The notes beneath the pieces are model-generated. The model was not told where the DNA came from. It worked only from the letters and a program-made list of their open reading frames with translations, and searched no databases. From positions 1-12,534 of the forward strand of contig JALXER010000312.1 in NCBI GenBank assembly GCA_027069385.1: a stretch of 12,534 bases of DNA, in the 5' to 3' direction. The translations under genes were made by a program, and so were the position numbers. Source of the DNA: Paracoccaceae bacterium. GTDB taxonomy: Bacteria > Pseudomonadota > Alphaproteobacteria > Rhodobacterales > Rhodobacteraceae. Positions 1 through 6,652 of this stretch are shown piece by piece (position 1 is the stretch's first letter; each line of letters starts with the position of its first letter).

Positions 1-658
1 CAAGCCCCGTGTCATAAGCCCGACAACAGCCCCGCACCGGACAGGCGGCGCAATCGGGCGCGCGCGGCGTGCAAACCGTGGCGCCGAGGTCCATCAGCGC
101 CTGTGCATAATCTCCGGCGCGGCGCGGCGGAGTCAGCCGCGCCGCATGGGCGCGCAGCGCGGGCTTGGCGGCGGGCAGCGGTGTTGTTACCGCCATAACC
201 CGCGCCATAACCCGTTCTATATTGCCATCAACCACCGTCGCGGCCTGCCCAAAGGCAATCGCGGCAATGGCGGCGGCGGTATAGGGGCCGATCCCGGGCA
301 GAGCGCGCAGCGCCGCCTCGTCAGCCGGAAACACCCCGCCATGGTCATTACACACCACGCGGGCACATTTCAGCAGATTGCGCGCCCGACTGTAATAGCC
401 AAGCCCCGCCCACGCCCCCATGACGTCGCTATCCTTTGCCGATGCCAGCGCGCAAATATCGGGCCAGCGCCGCAGGAACGCGGTGAAATAGGGGATCACC
501 GTTGCGACCTGCGTCTGTTGCAGCATGATTTCCGACAGCCACACCGCATAGGGATCGGCGCGTTCAGCGCTGGCGGGCGGGATGCGCCAGGGCAGCTTGC
601 GGGCGTTGCCATCATACCATCGCAGCATTTTTGAGACAAAATCCGCCACTTCACACAT
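1..658 (-). CDS. mutY: A/G-specific adenine glycosylase MutY (partial, C-terminus outside window)
   Basis: This base-excision repair glycosylase removes adenine mispaired with 8-oxoguanine. About 219 codons are visible. I place the start at the ATG complementary to 656-658, which gives MCEVADFVSKMLRWYDGNAR. The N-terminal part carries the LQQTQV element with the catalytic Glu environment typical of MutY. The helix-hairpin-helix reads LPGIGPYTAAAIAAIAFG, followed by VVDGNIERV with the conserved catalytic Asp. Near the window edge, four cysteines in a C-x6-C-x2-C-x5-C pattern (CTPRAPDCAACPVRGCC) match the [4Fe-4S] loop. The C-terminal 8-oxoG-recognition (NUDIX-like) domain would lie beyond position 1. 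The gene is transcribed divergently from the DUF721/DsbA pair, with about 88 nt between start codons. MutY identity is secure from these motifs; Nth is disfavoured by the LQQTQV and MutY-like Asp context. Confidence 0.93.
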   Translation of the reverse strand, partial: MCEVADFVSKMLRWYDGNARKLPWRIPPASAERADPYAVWLSEIMLQQTQVATVIPYFTAFLRRWPDICALASAKDSDVMGAWAGLGYYSRARNLLKCARVVCNDHGGVFPADEAALRALPGIGPYTAAAIAAIAFGQAATVVDGNIERVMARVMAVTTPLPAAKPALRAHAARLTPPRRAGDYAQALMDLGATVCTPRAPDCAACPVRGCCRAYDTGL

Positions 659-746
659 CTGTTACGGTTTTTAGGCACTGCATGGGGGTGGCTTTCCCTT
701 CGGTTTCGACTAGTCTTGGGGCGACTCGACCACAGCCGGAGGGCCC

Positions 747-1271
747 ATGCAGGGCAGCACACCCAATCCAGCCGCAAAAGGCAAGCGCAAACCGCGCTAT
801 AGCAGGGGCTTTGCCCATGCGGGCGGGTTGTTGTCGGGGCGCATCGCCAAGGCCACCGGCGCGCGCGGCTTTTCCGAGGTCCGGTTGCTGACCCAATGGC
901 CCGAGATCGTCGGGAAAAGCATTGCCAGCACCACCCGCCCCGTCAAGATCAACCATCGCCGGCAGGGCATGGGGGCGCAGCTTGTATTGCTGGTCAGCGG
1001 GGCCAATGCGCCCGAAATCACCATGCAGGCGCCGCGCATTATCGAACGGGTCAATGCCAGCTATGGCTATAACGCGGTGTCCGAAATCCGCCTGACCCAG
1101 ACCGCCCAGGTCGGGTTTGCCGAAACACAACAGGGCTGGAATCACGACCGGCCCAGGGAACTGGCCCCCGAACAGGCCGCCCAGATCAACGCCACCGTCA
1201 GCGGTGTTGCCGATGAAACCCTGCGCCAAAAGCTGGAAAAGCTTGGCCGCACCATCTATTCAAAATCGTAA
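747..1271 (+). CDS. DUF721 / DciA-like protein
   Basis: This 174-residue protein has a basic N-terminus and a central region (about residues 26-110) matching the DUF721 pattern: GLLSGRIAKATGARGF, then LLTQWPEIVGKSIA and a hydrophobic LVLLVSGANAPEI strand. DUF721 proteins related to DciA are known to help load the replicative helicase in many bacteria. That this shortened alphaproteobacterial version does so is inference. The start at 747 is supported by a GGAGG ribosome-binding site a few bases upstream. The gene is divergent from mutY and followed after 10 nt by the DsbA-like gene, so the two probably form an operon. The C-terminal half is predicted to be hydrophilic and helical and has no motif I recognise. 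Confidence 0.85.
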   Translation: MQGSTPNPAAKGKRKPRYSRGFAHAGGLLSGRIAKATGARGFSEVRLLTQWPEIVGKSIASTTRPVKINHRRQGMGAQLVLLVSGANAPEITMQAPRIIERVNASYGYNAVSEIRLTQTAQVGFAETQQGWNHDRPRELAPEQAAQINATVSGVADETLRQKLEKLGRTIYSKS

Positions 1272-1281
1272 AGGAAACCAG

Positions 1282-1929
1282 ATGAATCCGATTAATTCCC
1301 TTGACCGTCGCACCCTGCTTGGCCTGATCTCGGGGGGTGCGGTCGCGCTGTCCTCGGGCATGGCGCTAGCGCAGGAAAGCGGCGATATGTCTGCCTTTCA
1401 GGCCTCGTTGGGGGATATGATGCTGGGCAACCCCGATGCGGCGGTTACGGTGATCGAGTACGCCTCTTTTACCTGCCCGCACTGCGCCAATTTCCACCGC
1501 GATGTGTTCCCCTCGCTCAAGGAAAACTATATCGACACCGGCAAGATCCACTTTATTTTTCGACCGGTCTATTTTGACGGGGCCGGGCTGTGGGCCGATA
1601 TGGTGGCACGCTGCGGTGGAGGGGTGCGTTATTTCGGCATGACCTCGCTGCTGATGGAACGCCAGCACGAATGGCTAGGGGATCGCACGCAGGCATCGAT
1701 TGCGCAGGGGCTGCGCGCCATTGGCCGTCAGGCCGGCATGTCCGAGGAGGACGTGGTCGCCTGCTATTCCGACGAGGCCGCGCAGGAAACCCTGATTGCC
1801 ACCTTCCGCGAGAATGTCACCAAAGACAACATTTCCGCCACGCCGCAATTCATCATCAACGGAGAACTGAACCAGAACATGTCCTACGCATCATTCTCGG
1901 CGCTGCTGGACGGCTTGCTGGGCGAATAG
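1282..1929 (+). CDS. DsbA-family periplasmic thiol:disulfide oxidoreductase
   Basis: This 215-residue exported thioredoxin-fold protein probably forms or isomerises disulfides in periplasmic proteins. The start at ATG 1282 is preceded by AAAGGAAA. The N-terminus contains a twin-arginine-like stretch (LDRRTLLGL, residues 7-15), a hydrophobic core and a likely cleavage site near ALAQ (residues 28-31), so Tat or Sec export is likely. The active site CPHC is at residues 65-68 within EYASFTCPHCANFH. The conserved cis-proline loop is ATPQF at 186-190. Two extra cysteines (C111, C161) sit in the helical insertion. The layout matches the thioredoxin_4 branch common next to DUF721 in Rhodobacterales. 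Substrates and redox partner cannot be told from sequence. It converges on the lipoprotein gene with only 18 nt between stop codons. Confidence 0.9.
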   Translation: MNPINSLDRRTLLGLISGGAVALSSGMALAQESGDMSAFQASLGDMMLGNPDAAVTVIEYASFTCPHCANFHRDVFPSLKENYIDTGKIHFIFRPVYFDGAGLWADMVARCGGGVRYFGMTSLLMERQHEWLGDRTQASIAQGLRAIGRQAGMSEEDVVACYSDEAAQETLIATFRENVTKDNISATPQFIINGELNQNMSYASFSALLDGLLGE

Positions 1930-1947
1930 GCGTTAGCGCGTGTAGAC

Positions 1948-2676
1948 TTAGTGTAACGCACGGGAAATCAGGCTGCGGGCGCAATTGGCCGCAGCCTTTT
2001 GCGCCAACAGGCCGGTCAGGCTGCCCCCGTCGGTAATGGCGTTGATAATCGGCTGGGCGGTGCCGTTATCCGACAGGCATTCGGCCTGGGCAACCACCGC
2101 GCCGCTGGCCACATCGACCAGCGTCATTTGCGCACGGATTCTGACCAGAAACGCCTCTTCTACCAGCCCGAGATTGCGTCCGGTGCTGTCGGCGTAAAAT
2201 TCCTGCACCACCACATCGACCACCAGCCCCGACAGGCCTCGACGCTGTGCCAGCGTGGCGATTTGCGGGGCACGTTCGGTGCTGATGGTCTCGGTCACCG
2301 AACCGGCGTAAAAACTGCCAAGAAAGGGCCGCGCACCGAAATTCTGCGCCAGATGCTCGGCAATCATGGTTTCGATAATCTCGCCCGGATCAACATTTTC
2401 GGGCGAGGGCACCTGACCGATCTTGCTGCGCGCCCGATCATCCTGATTGATCGCCGTATTGACCGCCAGCCCGATGATCATGCCGCCAATCCCGCCCCCG
2501 ACACCGGCGCGGCCCTGCGCGATGTGACGCGCAAAAGGCGGGGTGCGTTCAATGGTGCGGGCAAGGGGTTGTGCGCGAAACACGCCCGGGTCCAGCGGCG
2601 GGTACTGGGTGGTTTTGGCACAGGAAAGCAGCGGCAGGGCCGCCGCAATCAACAGGAAAGGTTTTATAACGCGCAT
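1948..2676 (-). CDS. Putative outer-membrane lipoprotein, function unknown
   Basis: The 242 residues start with MRVIKPFLLIAAALPLLSC. A short positively charged N-region, a hydrophobic core and a lipobox LLSC (residues 16-19) mark it as a lipoprotein with Cys19 as the acylated residue. The residue after Cys is Ala rather than Asp, so sorting to the outer membrane is expected. A glycine-rich hydrophobic stretch (GRAGVGGGIGGMIIGLAV, about residues 55-72) could be membrane-associated or glycine-zipper-like. The rest looks like an alternating alpha/beta periplasmic domain. It has two other cysteines near the C-terminus, possibly a disulfide. I do not recognise a named family. It lies 34 nt downstream of ppk2 on the same strand and may be co-transcribed. 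A GGGCCGG/CCGGCCC hairpin ends right at its start codon. Confidence 0.8.
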   Translation of the reverse strand: MRVIKPFLLIAAALPLLSCAKTTQYPPLDPGVFRAQPLARTIERTPPFARHIAQGRAGVGGGIGGMIIGLAVNTAINQDDRARSKIGQVPSPENVDPGEIIETMIAEHLAQNFGARPFLGSFYAGSVTETISTERAPQIATLAQRRGLSGLVVDVVVQEFYADSTGRNLGLVEEAFLVRIRAQMTLVDVASGAVVAQAECLSDNGTAQPIINAITDGGSLTGLLAQKAAANCARSLISRALH

Positions 2677-2707
2677 GGGCCGGCCTTGTTCAATTGCTAT
2701 CCGGCCC
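2677..2707 (-). terminator. Hairpin between ppk2 and the lipoprotein gene
   Basis: The arms GGGCCGG and CCGGCCC (7 perfect base pairs, 17-nt loop) fill the short gap between the ppk2 stop codon and the lipoprotein ATG. There is no T-run, so it is not a classic terminator. The right arm touches the start codon and the weak AAGG ribosome-binding site lies in the loop, so a role in mRNA processing or tuning of downstream translation is equally possible. Confidence 0.35.
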
Positions 2708-2710
2708 AGC

Positions 2711-3634
2711 TTACTTTGCCCGGGCCGAAGGATGCAACGATTTCCCCAGAATATGCTCGTCCGTGCCGATCACATGGCTGGCTGAAGCAACAATTTTGGG
2801 GTCGGGCAGTGGCGCATTTTCGATATTGCGGTCCGGATAGGGGATTTGAGACAGGAAATGCCGCATGGTATTCAGCCGCGCCCGCTTTTTGTCGTTCGAT
2901 TTGATGATGGTCCAGGGCGCATCGGCGGTATCGGTGTAAAAGAACATCGCCTCTTTGGCCTCGGTATAATCATCCCATTTGTCCAGACTGGCCCGATCCA
3001 CCGGCGACAGCTTCCACTGTTTCAACGGGTCGGTTTCGCGCGATTTGAACCGGCGGAGCTGCTCATCCTGCGTCACCGAGAACCAGTACTTGAACAGATA
3101 GATCCCCGAGCGCGTCAACATGCGTTCAATTTCGGGGGCTTCGCGCATGAATTCCAGATACTGGGTCGGTGTGCAAAACCCCATGACCCGTTCCACACCG
3201 GCGCGGTTATACCAGCTGCGGTCAAACAGCACCATTTCACCGGTCGAGGGCAGATGCTCGATATAGCGCTGGAAATACCATTGGCCCAACTCGCGTTCGG
3301 TTGGCTTGGCCAAGGCAATCACGCGGGCCGCGCGCGGATTCAGGTGTTCCATGAACCGTTTGATCGTGCCGCCCTTGCCCGCTGCATCGCGCCCTTCAAA
3401 CAGGATCACCACCTTGGAGCCGGTATCCTCTACCCATTTTTGCACCTTCAGCAATTCGACCTGCAACAGCGCCTTTTGCTTTTCATACTCGGATTTCTTG
3501 ATCTTGTCGGTATAGGGGTAATGGCCCTGCTCGAACTTGATCAGATTGTCGGTCGGAGTTGGCATATCTGACGTTTCCTTGGCGGCTGGTTTTTGCGTGT
3601 TCGCTGTCGTTTTCGGTGCGGCTGGTTTGCGCAT
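2711..3634 (-). CDS. ppk2: Polyphosphate kinase 2 (class I PPK2)
   Basis: The PPK2 family transfers phosphate between polyphosphate and nucleoside diphosphates; in vivo it mainly regenerates NTP from polyP. The protein has 307 residues. Walker A is EGRDAAGKGGT (residues 80-90). Walker B with the catalytic Asp/Arg is VLFDRSWYNRAG (about 135-146). The mobile lid region is FKSRETDPLKQWKLSPVD. A single kinase domain of this size with DRSWYNRAGVE fits class I. The first about 28 residues are a Lys/Ala/Thr-rich, probably disordered extension. The start at 3634 is favoured because AAGGGGAC lies just upstream, whereas the next Met (residue 24) has no ribosome-binding site. An FNR/DNR-type palindrome sits 61 bp upstream, suggesting oxygen- or nitric-oxide-linked control. 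Confidence 0.93.
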   Translation of the reverse strand: MRKPAAPKTTANTQKPAAKETSDMPTPTDNLIKFEQGHYPYTDKIKKSEYEKQKALLQVELLKVQKWVEDTGSKVVILFEGRDAAGKGGTIKRFMEHLNPRAARVIALAKPTERELGQWYFQRYIEHLPSTGEMVLFDRSWYNRAGVERVMGFCTPTQYLEFMREAPEIERMLTRSGIYLFKYWFSVTQDEQLRRFKSRETDPLKQWKLSPVDRASLDKWDDYTEAKEAMFFYTDTADAPWTIIKSNDKKRARLNTMRHFLSQIPYPDRNIENAPLPDPKIVASASHVIGTDEHILGKSLHPSARAK

Positions 3635-3660
3635 AGCTGTCCCCTTTGTTGTTTCGACTC

Positions 3661-3702
3661 ATCATAAGGAATCGAAGGGATAAAATACTTGACCAAGGTC
3701 AA
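3661..3702 (-). promoter_or_regulatory. FNR/DNR-type operator and -10 element upstream of ppk2
   Basis: TTGACCAAGGTCAA at 3689-3702 is a perfect TTGAC-N4-GTCAA inverted repeat, the architecture bound by FNR/FnrL/Dnr/NNR regulators. On the minus strand TATGAT (3661-3666) lies downstream with its centre about 31-32 nt from the palindrome centre. That would put the palindrome near -41.5 relative to a start at about 3654, the class II activator position. No good -35 hexamer fits TATGAT, consistent with activator dependence. The geometry is seen in the sequence; the regulator identity is inferred. Confidence 0.55.
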
Positions 3703-3733
3703 CCAAAGCGTTTCGATTTTTCGCCAAAACGCG

Positions 3734-4156
3734 TTAATCATGGTCGATACGTTTGCTGCGCAGGGTTTTTATCTTGCTTCGTTTGGTCTTGCTGTCCATG
3801 CGGCGCTGTTGCGAGCCATAGGTCGGTTTGGTTTTGACCCGACGCTTGGGGCGATGCAGCGCCGACAGAACCAGTTCGCGCAGCTTTTCCTCGGCCAGCG
3901 CGCGGTTGCGGGCCTGCGTGCGGTGCTTTTCGGCGGTAATGATAATCGCACCGGTTGATGTCCAGCGCCATCCGGCCAGTTTTTTCAGCCGCGCCTTGGC
4001 ATCGGGCGGGATGGCAGGGCTGCGCGCCGCTTCGAACCGCAATTCGACCGCTGTAGAGACCTTGTTCACATTCTGCCCGCCCGGCCCCGAGGATCGCACA
4101 AAGCTTTCGGTCAGTTCCCAGTCCTGCAAGGTGATATGGTCGTTGATCCGGATCAT
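3734..4156 (-). CDS. arfB: Peptidyl-tRNA hydrolase ArfB (ribosome rescue)
   Basis: ArfB (YaeJ) frees ribosomes stalled on truncated mRNA by hydrolysing the peptidyl-tRNA ester. The 140-residue product has the release-factor GGQ motif in RSSGPGGQNVNKVSTAVEL (GGQ at 26-28). A short globular domain follows, and then a very basic C-terminal tail (about residues 100-140, rich in Lys and Arg). This tail is the element known to enter the empty mRNA channel. Length and order match the family, and there is no stop-codon-recognition domain, so it is not RF1/RF2. Its ATG overlaps the stop codon of the upstream histidine phosphatase gene by one base (TGATG), so the two are translationally coupled. Confidence 0.94.
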   Translation of the reverse strand: MIRINDHITLQDWELTESFVRSSGPGGQNVNKVSTAVELRFEAARSPAIPPDAKARLKKLAGWRWTSTGAIIITAEKHRTQARNRALAEEKLRELVLSALHRPKRRVKTKPTYGSQQRRMDSKTKRSKIKTLRSKRIDHD

Positions 4157-4806
4157 CAGATATACGTTCTGGCCTCCTGCCGGTCGGCATGGTCAAAATG
4201 CGGCGTGGCGGCGAACTGGGTCAGGTGCAGGCCGTCATCACGCAGTGAAAACCGGTGTACCGAAGTATGGGCCACATTGGCAAACATGCGTGATTTTGCC
4301 GGTACGTCCAGTTCCAGCGCCAGCGAGGTCAGCGTAGCGATCACCCCTGCCGAGGTCACGATCAGCACCCGCCCCCCACGCGCGCGCGCGTCATTAAGCG
4401 CCCCGGTGATACGGGCGCAAAAATCGTCATAGCTTTCCAGCCCGTCAATGATATCACCGGCGCGCCATGCGCTTAGCAGCTTGACCACATGGGTTGAAAA
4501 CTCGGCCTCGGAGCGGGGCCACGGGATGCCGGCGGTCTGTTCAAGGCTGGCGGCCAAGCCGAAATAGTCCATCTCGTTAAGGCGTGCATCGATGCTGCGG
4601 GGCGCATCCAGCCCCAGCCCTTGCGCGGTTTGCACCTGCCGGTTCAGGCTGCCCGAAACCACGTGGTCATAGCCGTGCGAGGCGCGGATATGTTCGCCCA
4701 GCCACGCGGCCTGTTGCAGCCCCAGCGTCGAAAGGCTGTCATAGCTGGCTTCGGTCTTGGCACCGGTCTGGGCCTGTCCGTGGCGAATTAGGGTTAGGTC
4801 GTGCAT
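4156..4806 (-). CDS. Histidine phosphatase family protein (phosphoglycerate-mutase fold)
   Basis: The 216-residue protein has the N-terminal phosphohistidine motif LIRHGQA (His9), the conserved Arg in SGSLNRQVQTA (Arg56) and an acidic residue in LNEMDYFG (Glu78). In the second half, the usual (V/L)xVTHGG histidine motif reads LIVTSAGVI, with Ser152 where the phosphate-pocket His normally sits. This substitution also occurs in a known branch of the fold, so activity may be altered rather than absent. The substrate is unknown. The start is supported by TTGGAG about 10 nt upstream, and a TATAGAT-like -10 lies a little further up. It is the first gene of an operon with arfB. It is divergent from the alpha/beta hydrolase gene, with 85 nt between their start codons. 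Confidence 0.88.
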   Translation of the reverse strand: MHDLTLIRHGQAQTGAKTEASYDSLSTLGLQQAAWLGEHIRASHGYDHVVSGSLNRQVQTAQGLGLDAPRSIDARLNEMDYFGLAASLEQTAGIPWPRSEAEFSTHVVKLLSAWRAGDIIDGLESYDDFCARITGALNDARARGGRVLIVTSAGVIATLTSLALELDVPAKSRMFANVAHTSVHRFSLRDDGLHLTQFAATPHFDHADRQEARTYI

Positions 4807-4891
4807 CTTCGGGGTTCTCCAAAAATCTATCTATAGGCATTTCGGTGCGGTCGGTCTAGGGTGGCCGTCCAAATCAGGGCTTGGGGGGACC

Positions 4892-5728
4892 ATGGCGGAA
4901 AAGCGGGAAATCACCACGGCAGACGGCGCGCGGCTGGCGGCGCGGCTGTTCCGGCCCGATGGCGCCCCCAAAGCGGTGATTGTGCTGCACGGCGCTGTCG
5001 GCGTGCCCCAGCGATTTTATCGCCATTTTGCCGCGTGGCTGGCCGGGCAGGGCTATGCCTGCCTGACCTATGATTACCGCGATTTCGGAGCCTCGGGCAC
5101 CGGCCGGATGAAAGGATCAACCGCGACACTGGCCCAATGGGGGCTGCAGGATCAAAGCGCCGCACGAGACGCGGCCAAGGCGTTTTATAGCGATGCACCC
5201 CTATGGGTAATTGGCCATTCGCTGGGCGGGTTTATGGTGCCGTTGCAGCAAGACAGCAACCGGATTGACCGGCTGATTTCGGTGGCCAGCGGTGCCATTC
5301 AGGTAGGCGACCATCCTTGGCCCTATCGGGCAGCGGTCTATGCTTTCTGGTACGGTCCGGCGGTGCCGGTCAACGCGGTTCTGGGCTATCTTCCGGCGCG
5401 CCGGATGATGATGGGGCCGGATCTGCCCGGCGGGGTTTACAGCCAGTGGCGGCGCTGGTGTACCGGCAAGCAATTCTATCGCTGCGATATGGGCAAATCG
5501 CTGCCCGAGTCCCTGCCCCCACCCTATACCGGACCCCTGAAAATGATCGCATTTGCGGATGACAAGATGATGCCGCCCAAGGCGGTGTGGCGGCTAAAAC
5601 AGTATTACACCGACGCGCAGATTACCCCGATCACCCTTGACCCGCGCCAATTCGGGCTGTCGAAAGTCGGCCATCTGGGCGTGTTCCGGCCTGAAAATGC
5701 GGCGCTCTGGCCCGAGATCATCGCATAG
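4892..5728 (+). CDS. Alpha/beta hydrolase (serine hydrolase)
   Basis: The product has 278 residues. I chose ATG 4892 because GGGGGG precedes it by a few bases and the fold's first strand (EITTADGARLAARLFRP) follows at once; the open frame extends upstream but without a ribosome-binding site. The oxyanion region is VIVLHGAVG (about 29-37). The nucleophile elbow is WVIGHSLGGF with Ser110 in GxSxG. The acid is Asp223 or Asp224 in FADDKMMPP, and the catalytic His is His261 in KVGHLGVF. The lid region between (about 140-205) is rich in Trp, Tyr and Arg. No signal peptide is visible, so it is cytoplasmic. The substrate cannot be told; esterase or lipase-like activity on a small ester is likely. A GC-rich hairpin follows its stop codon. 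Confidence 0.88.
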   Translation: MAEKREITTADGARLAARLFRPDGAPKAVIVLHGAVGVPQRFYRHFAAWLAGQGYACLTYDYRDFGASGTGRMKGSTATLAQWGLQDQSAARDAAKAFYSDAPLWVIGHSLGGFMVPLQQDSNRIDRLISVASGAIQVGDHPWPYRAAVYAFWYGPAVPVNAVLGYLPARRMMMGPDLPGGVYSQWRRWCTGKQFYRCDMGKSLPESLPPPYTGPLKMIAFADDKMMPPKAVWRLKQYYTDAQITPITLDPRQFGLSKVGHLGVFRPENAALWPEIIA

Positions 5729-5731
5729 AAA

Positions 5732-5759
5732 GGGCCGCACCGGCAAACCGGAACGGCCC
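5732..5759. terminator. Bidirectional terminator hairpin
   Basis: GGGCCG and CGGCCC pair around an inner CCGG-CAAA-CCGG stem-loop, with a 2-nt internal loop on each side. On the minus strand the hairpin is followed by TTTCT, a usable short U-tract, so it probably ends the small transcript carrying the 18-codon ORF. On the plus strand it sits 3 nt after the hydrolase stop codon but lacks a T-run. Confidence 0.6.
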
Positions 5760-5833
5760 AGACTTGAGTTTGGAGGTGGCAAAGCCGGGTTTGGACCCGT
5801 TAGCCAGATGTGCGCCCAAAGGGGGCTGCCCCG

Positions 5834-5890
5834 TTAGACGGTCACCTCGCGAATAACCTCAACCATCTGCTCCAATTTCCCAATAGACAT
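5834..5890 (-). CDS. Putative 18-residue small protein with an exceptionally strong ribosome-binding site
   Basis: The ORF encodes MSIGKLEQMVEVIREVTV and ends with TAA. Its ATG is preceded, with 3 nt between, by AGAAAGGAGGTG. That is complementary over 12 consecutive bases to the 3' end of 16S rRNA as found in alphaproteobacteria (CACCTCCTTTCT), much longer than any other ribosome-binding site in this window. The peptide is amphipathic (alternating Val/Ile/Leu with Glu/Lys/Arg), has no cysteine and no membrane segment, and resembles no family I know. It lies 75 nt downstream of the transporter gene and upstream of a terminator-like hairpin. It could be a tiny protein, a leader peptide, or the coding part of a dual-function small RNA. 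Too short for coding statistics, so existence rests on the ribosome-binding site and the terminator. Confidence 0.45.
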   Translation of the reverse strand: MSIGKLEQMVEVIREVTV

Positions 5891-5893
5891 TGG

Positions 5894-5905
5894 CACCTCC
5901 TTTCT
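5894..5905 (-). promoter_or_regulatory. 12-nt full-complement Shine-Dalgarno sequence
   Basis: AGAAAGGAGGTG on the minus strand pairs without mismatch to the expected 16S 3' end. The GGAGG core is 5 nt from the ATG of the 18-codon ORF. The other genes here use 4-6 nt matches. The same predicted RNA contains CACCTCC (complement of 5772-5778), which could pair with and close this site. Confidence 0.6.
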
Positions 5906-5949
5906 CAAAGTTAACGATAAAATGAATCTTGGCACGGATTTGCCAAAAT

Positions 5950-5966
5950 ACAAAGCAAAACTTTGT
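5950..5966 (-). terminator. Weak terminator after the queuosine-precursor transporter
   Basis: ACAAAG-TTTTG-CTTTGT forms a 6-bp hairpin overlapping the last base of the transporter stop codon and is followed on the minus strand by ATTTT. The stem is AT-rich, so termination may be partial and allow read-through into the 18-codon ORF. Confidence 0.4.
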
Positions 5967-6586
5967 TACCCGTTGGGCTGCATGCGGCGGGTCAGGCTGC
6001 GAAACGGGATCAGCGCGATCATTGCCAGCGCCATTTTCACCCCGAAATCGGCCACGGCAAGGCTGACCCAAAGCGGCGCTACCGGCCCGACGCCCAGCAG
6101 AGCCTTGGGCTGGGTAAAGAACGAAACGTCGTTGCCCGGCTCCAGAAAGGCCAGCATGGCTGAAAAGGCGATGGTAAAGAACAGCGCCGTATCCAGCGAC
6201 GACCCGACCACCGAGGAAACCAGCGGTGCCCGCCACCATTTGCCGGCCCTCAGCCGGTCAAATACCAGCACATCGGTCAGTTGCGCCACCAGAAACGCCG
6301 TCCCCGAGCCGATGGCGATACGCATCGTTACCGCCGGACCGAATTCAAGCGTGATCTGCGTGCCAACCAGCGAGCAGACCACCCCGACCACAAACCCTGC
6401 CAGAATAACCTTGCGCGCCTGCGCAACGCCATAAGCCCGGTTCATCAGGTCGGTGACCAAAAAGGCAAACGGATAGGTAAACGCCCCCCATGTCAGCCAA
6501 TCCCCCATCAGGAATTGCACCAGTATATTAGAGGCAACCACAACAGCAGCCATGGCGATTACGCCGGTCATCAGGTTCTTGTTCAT
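5966..6586 (-). CDS. yhhQ: Queuosine precursor transporter (YhhQ / VUT family)
   Basis: This 206-residue integral inner-membrane protein has about six predicted hydrophobic segments. The diagnostic features are FLVTDLMNRAYGVAQARKVILAGF (about residues 42-65), with the family's conserved acidic/Asn-Arg-Tyr-Gly signature, and GTAFLVAQLTDVLVFDRLR (about 95-113). The family (COG1738, formerly DUF165) imports preQ0/preQ1 for queuosine tRNA modification. The assignment is strongly reinforced by a preQ1-I riboswitch in the 5' leader. The start at 6586 is fixed by the riboswitch: the ribosome-binding site GGGA lies 8 nt upstream inside the riboswitch pseudoknot strand. It is divergent from the leucine-rich-repeat gene. 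Confidence 0.93.
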   Translation of the reverse strand: MNKNLMTGVIAMAAVVVASNILVQFLMGDWLTWGAFTYPFAFLVTDLMNRAYGVAQARKVILAGFVVGVVCSLVGTQITLEFGPAVTMRIAIGSGTAFLVAQLTDVLVFDRLRAGKWWRAPLVSSVVGSSLDTALFFTIAFSAMLAFLEPGNDVSFFTQPKALLGVGPVAPLWVSLAVADFGVKMALAMIALIPFRSLTRRMQPNG

Positions 6587-6593
6587 TCGTTTA

Positions 6594-6630
6594 TTCCCGT
6601 ATTTTTATAGAAGGTCAGCGGAGACTTCTG
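6594..6630 (-). promoter_or_regulatory. preQ1-I riboswitch controlling yhhQ translation
   Basis: On the minus strand P1 is AGAAG (6629-6625) paired with CTTCT (6613-6609). The loop TCTCCGCTGAC has the layout of the Bacillus preQ1-I loop: seven nucleotides to the C expected to pair with preQ1, then a short spacer. The A-rich tail ATAAAAA follows directly. The pseudoknot P2 forms between CCG (6621-6619; a neighbouring U-G pair extends it) in the loop and CGG (6599-6597) after the tail. In the Bacillus version these positions are UAG and CUA, so the pairing is kept with different bases. The P2 3' strand overlaps the ribosome-binding site GGGA, implying that preQ1 binding blocks translation of the transporter. 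Confidence 0.85.
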
Positions 6631-6652
6631 CCAGACAATCCGGCACGCGGTG

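Noticed and set aside
651..1229. Minus-strand frame of 192 codons opposite the DUF721 gene
   Set aside because: Shadow frame; the opposite strand has the ribosome-binding site and the family pattern, and this frame would also overlap the mutY start.
1999..2904. Plus-strand open frame of 301 codons across the lipoprotein and the end of ppk2
   Set aside because: Lies antisense to two genes with clear signal peptide and kinase motifs; typical high-GC shadow frame.
3697..3702. TTGACC as a -35 box of ppk2
   Set aside because: Distance to TATGAT is 30 nt and the next upstream-type -10 leaves about 13 nt; both incompatible with a sigma-70 spacer. The palindrome fits an activator site better.
5894..5905. 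Plus-strand CACCTCCTTTCT resembling the 3' end of 16S rRNA
   Set aside because: No other rRNA sequence around; explained as the complement of a full-length Shine-Dalgarno on the minus strand.
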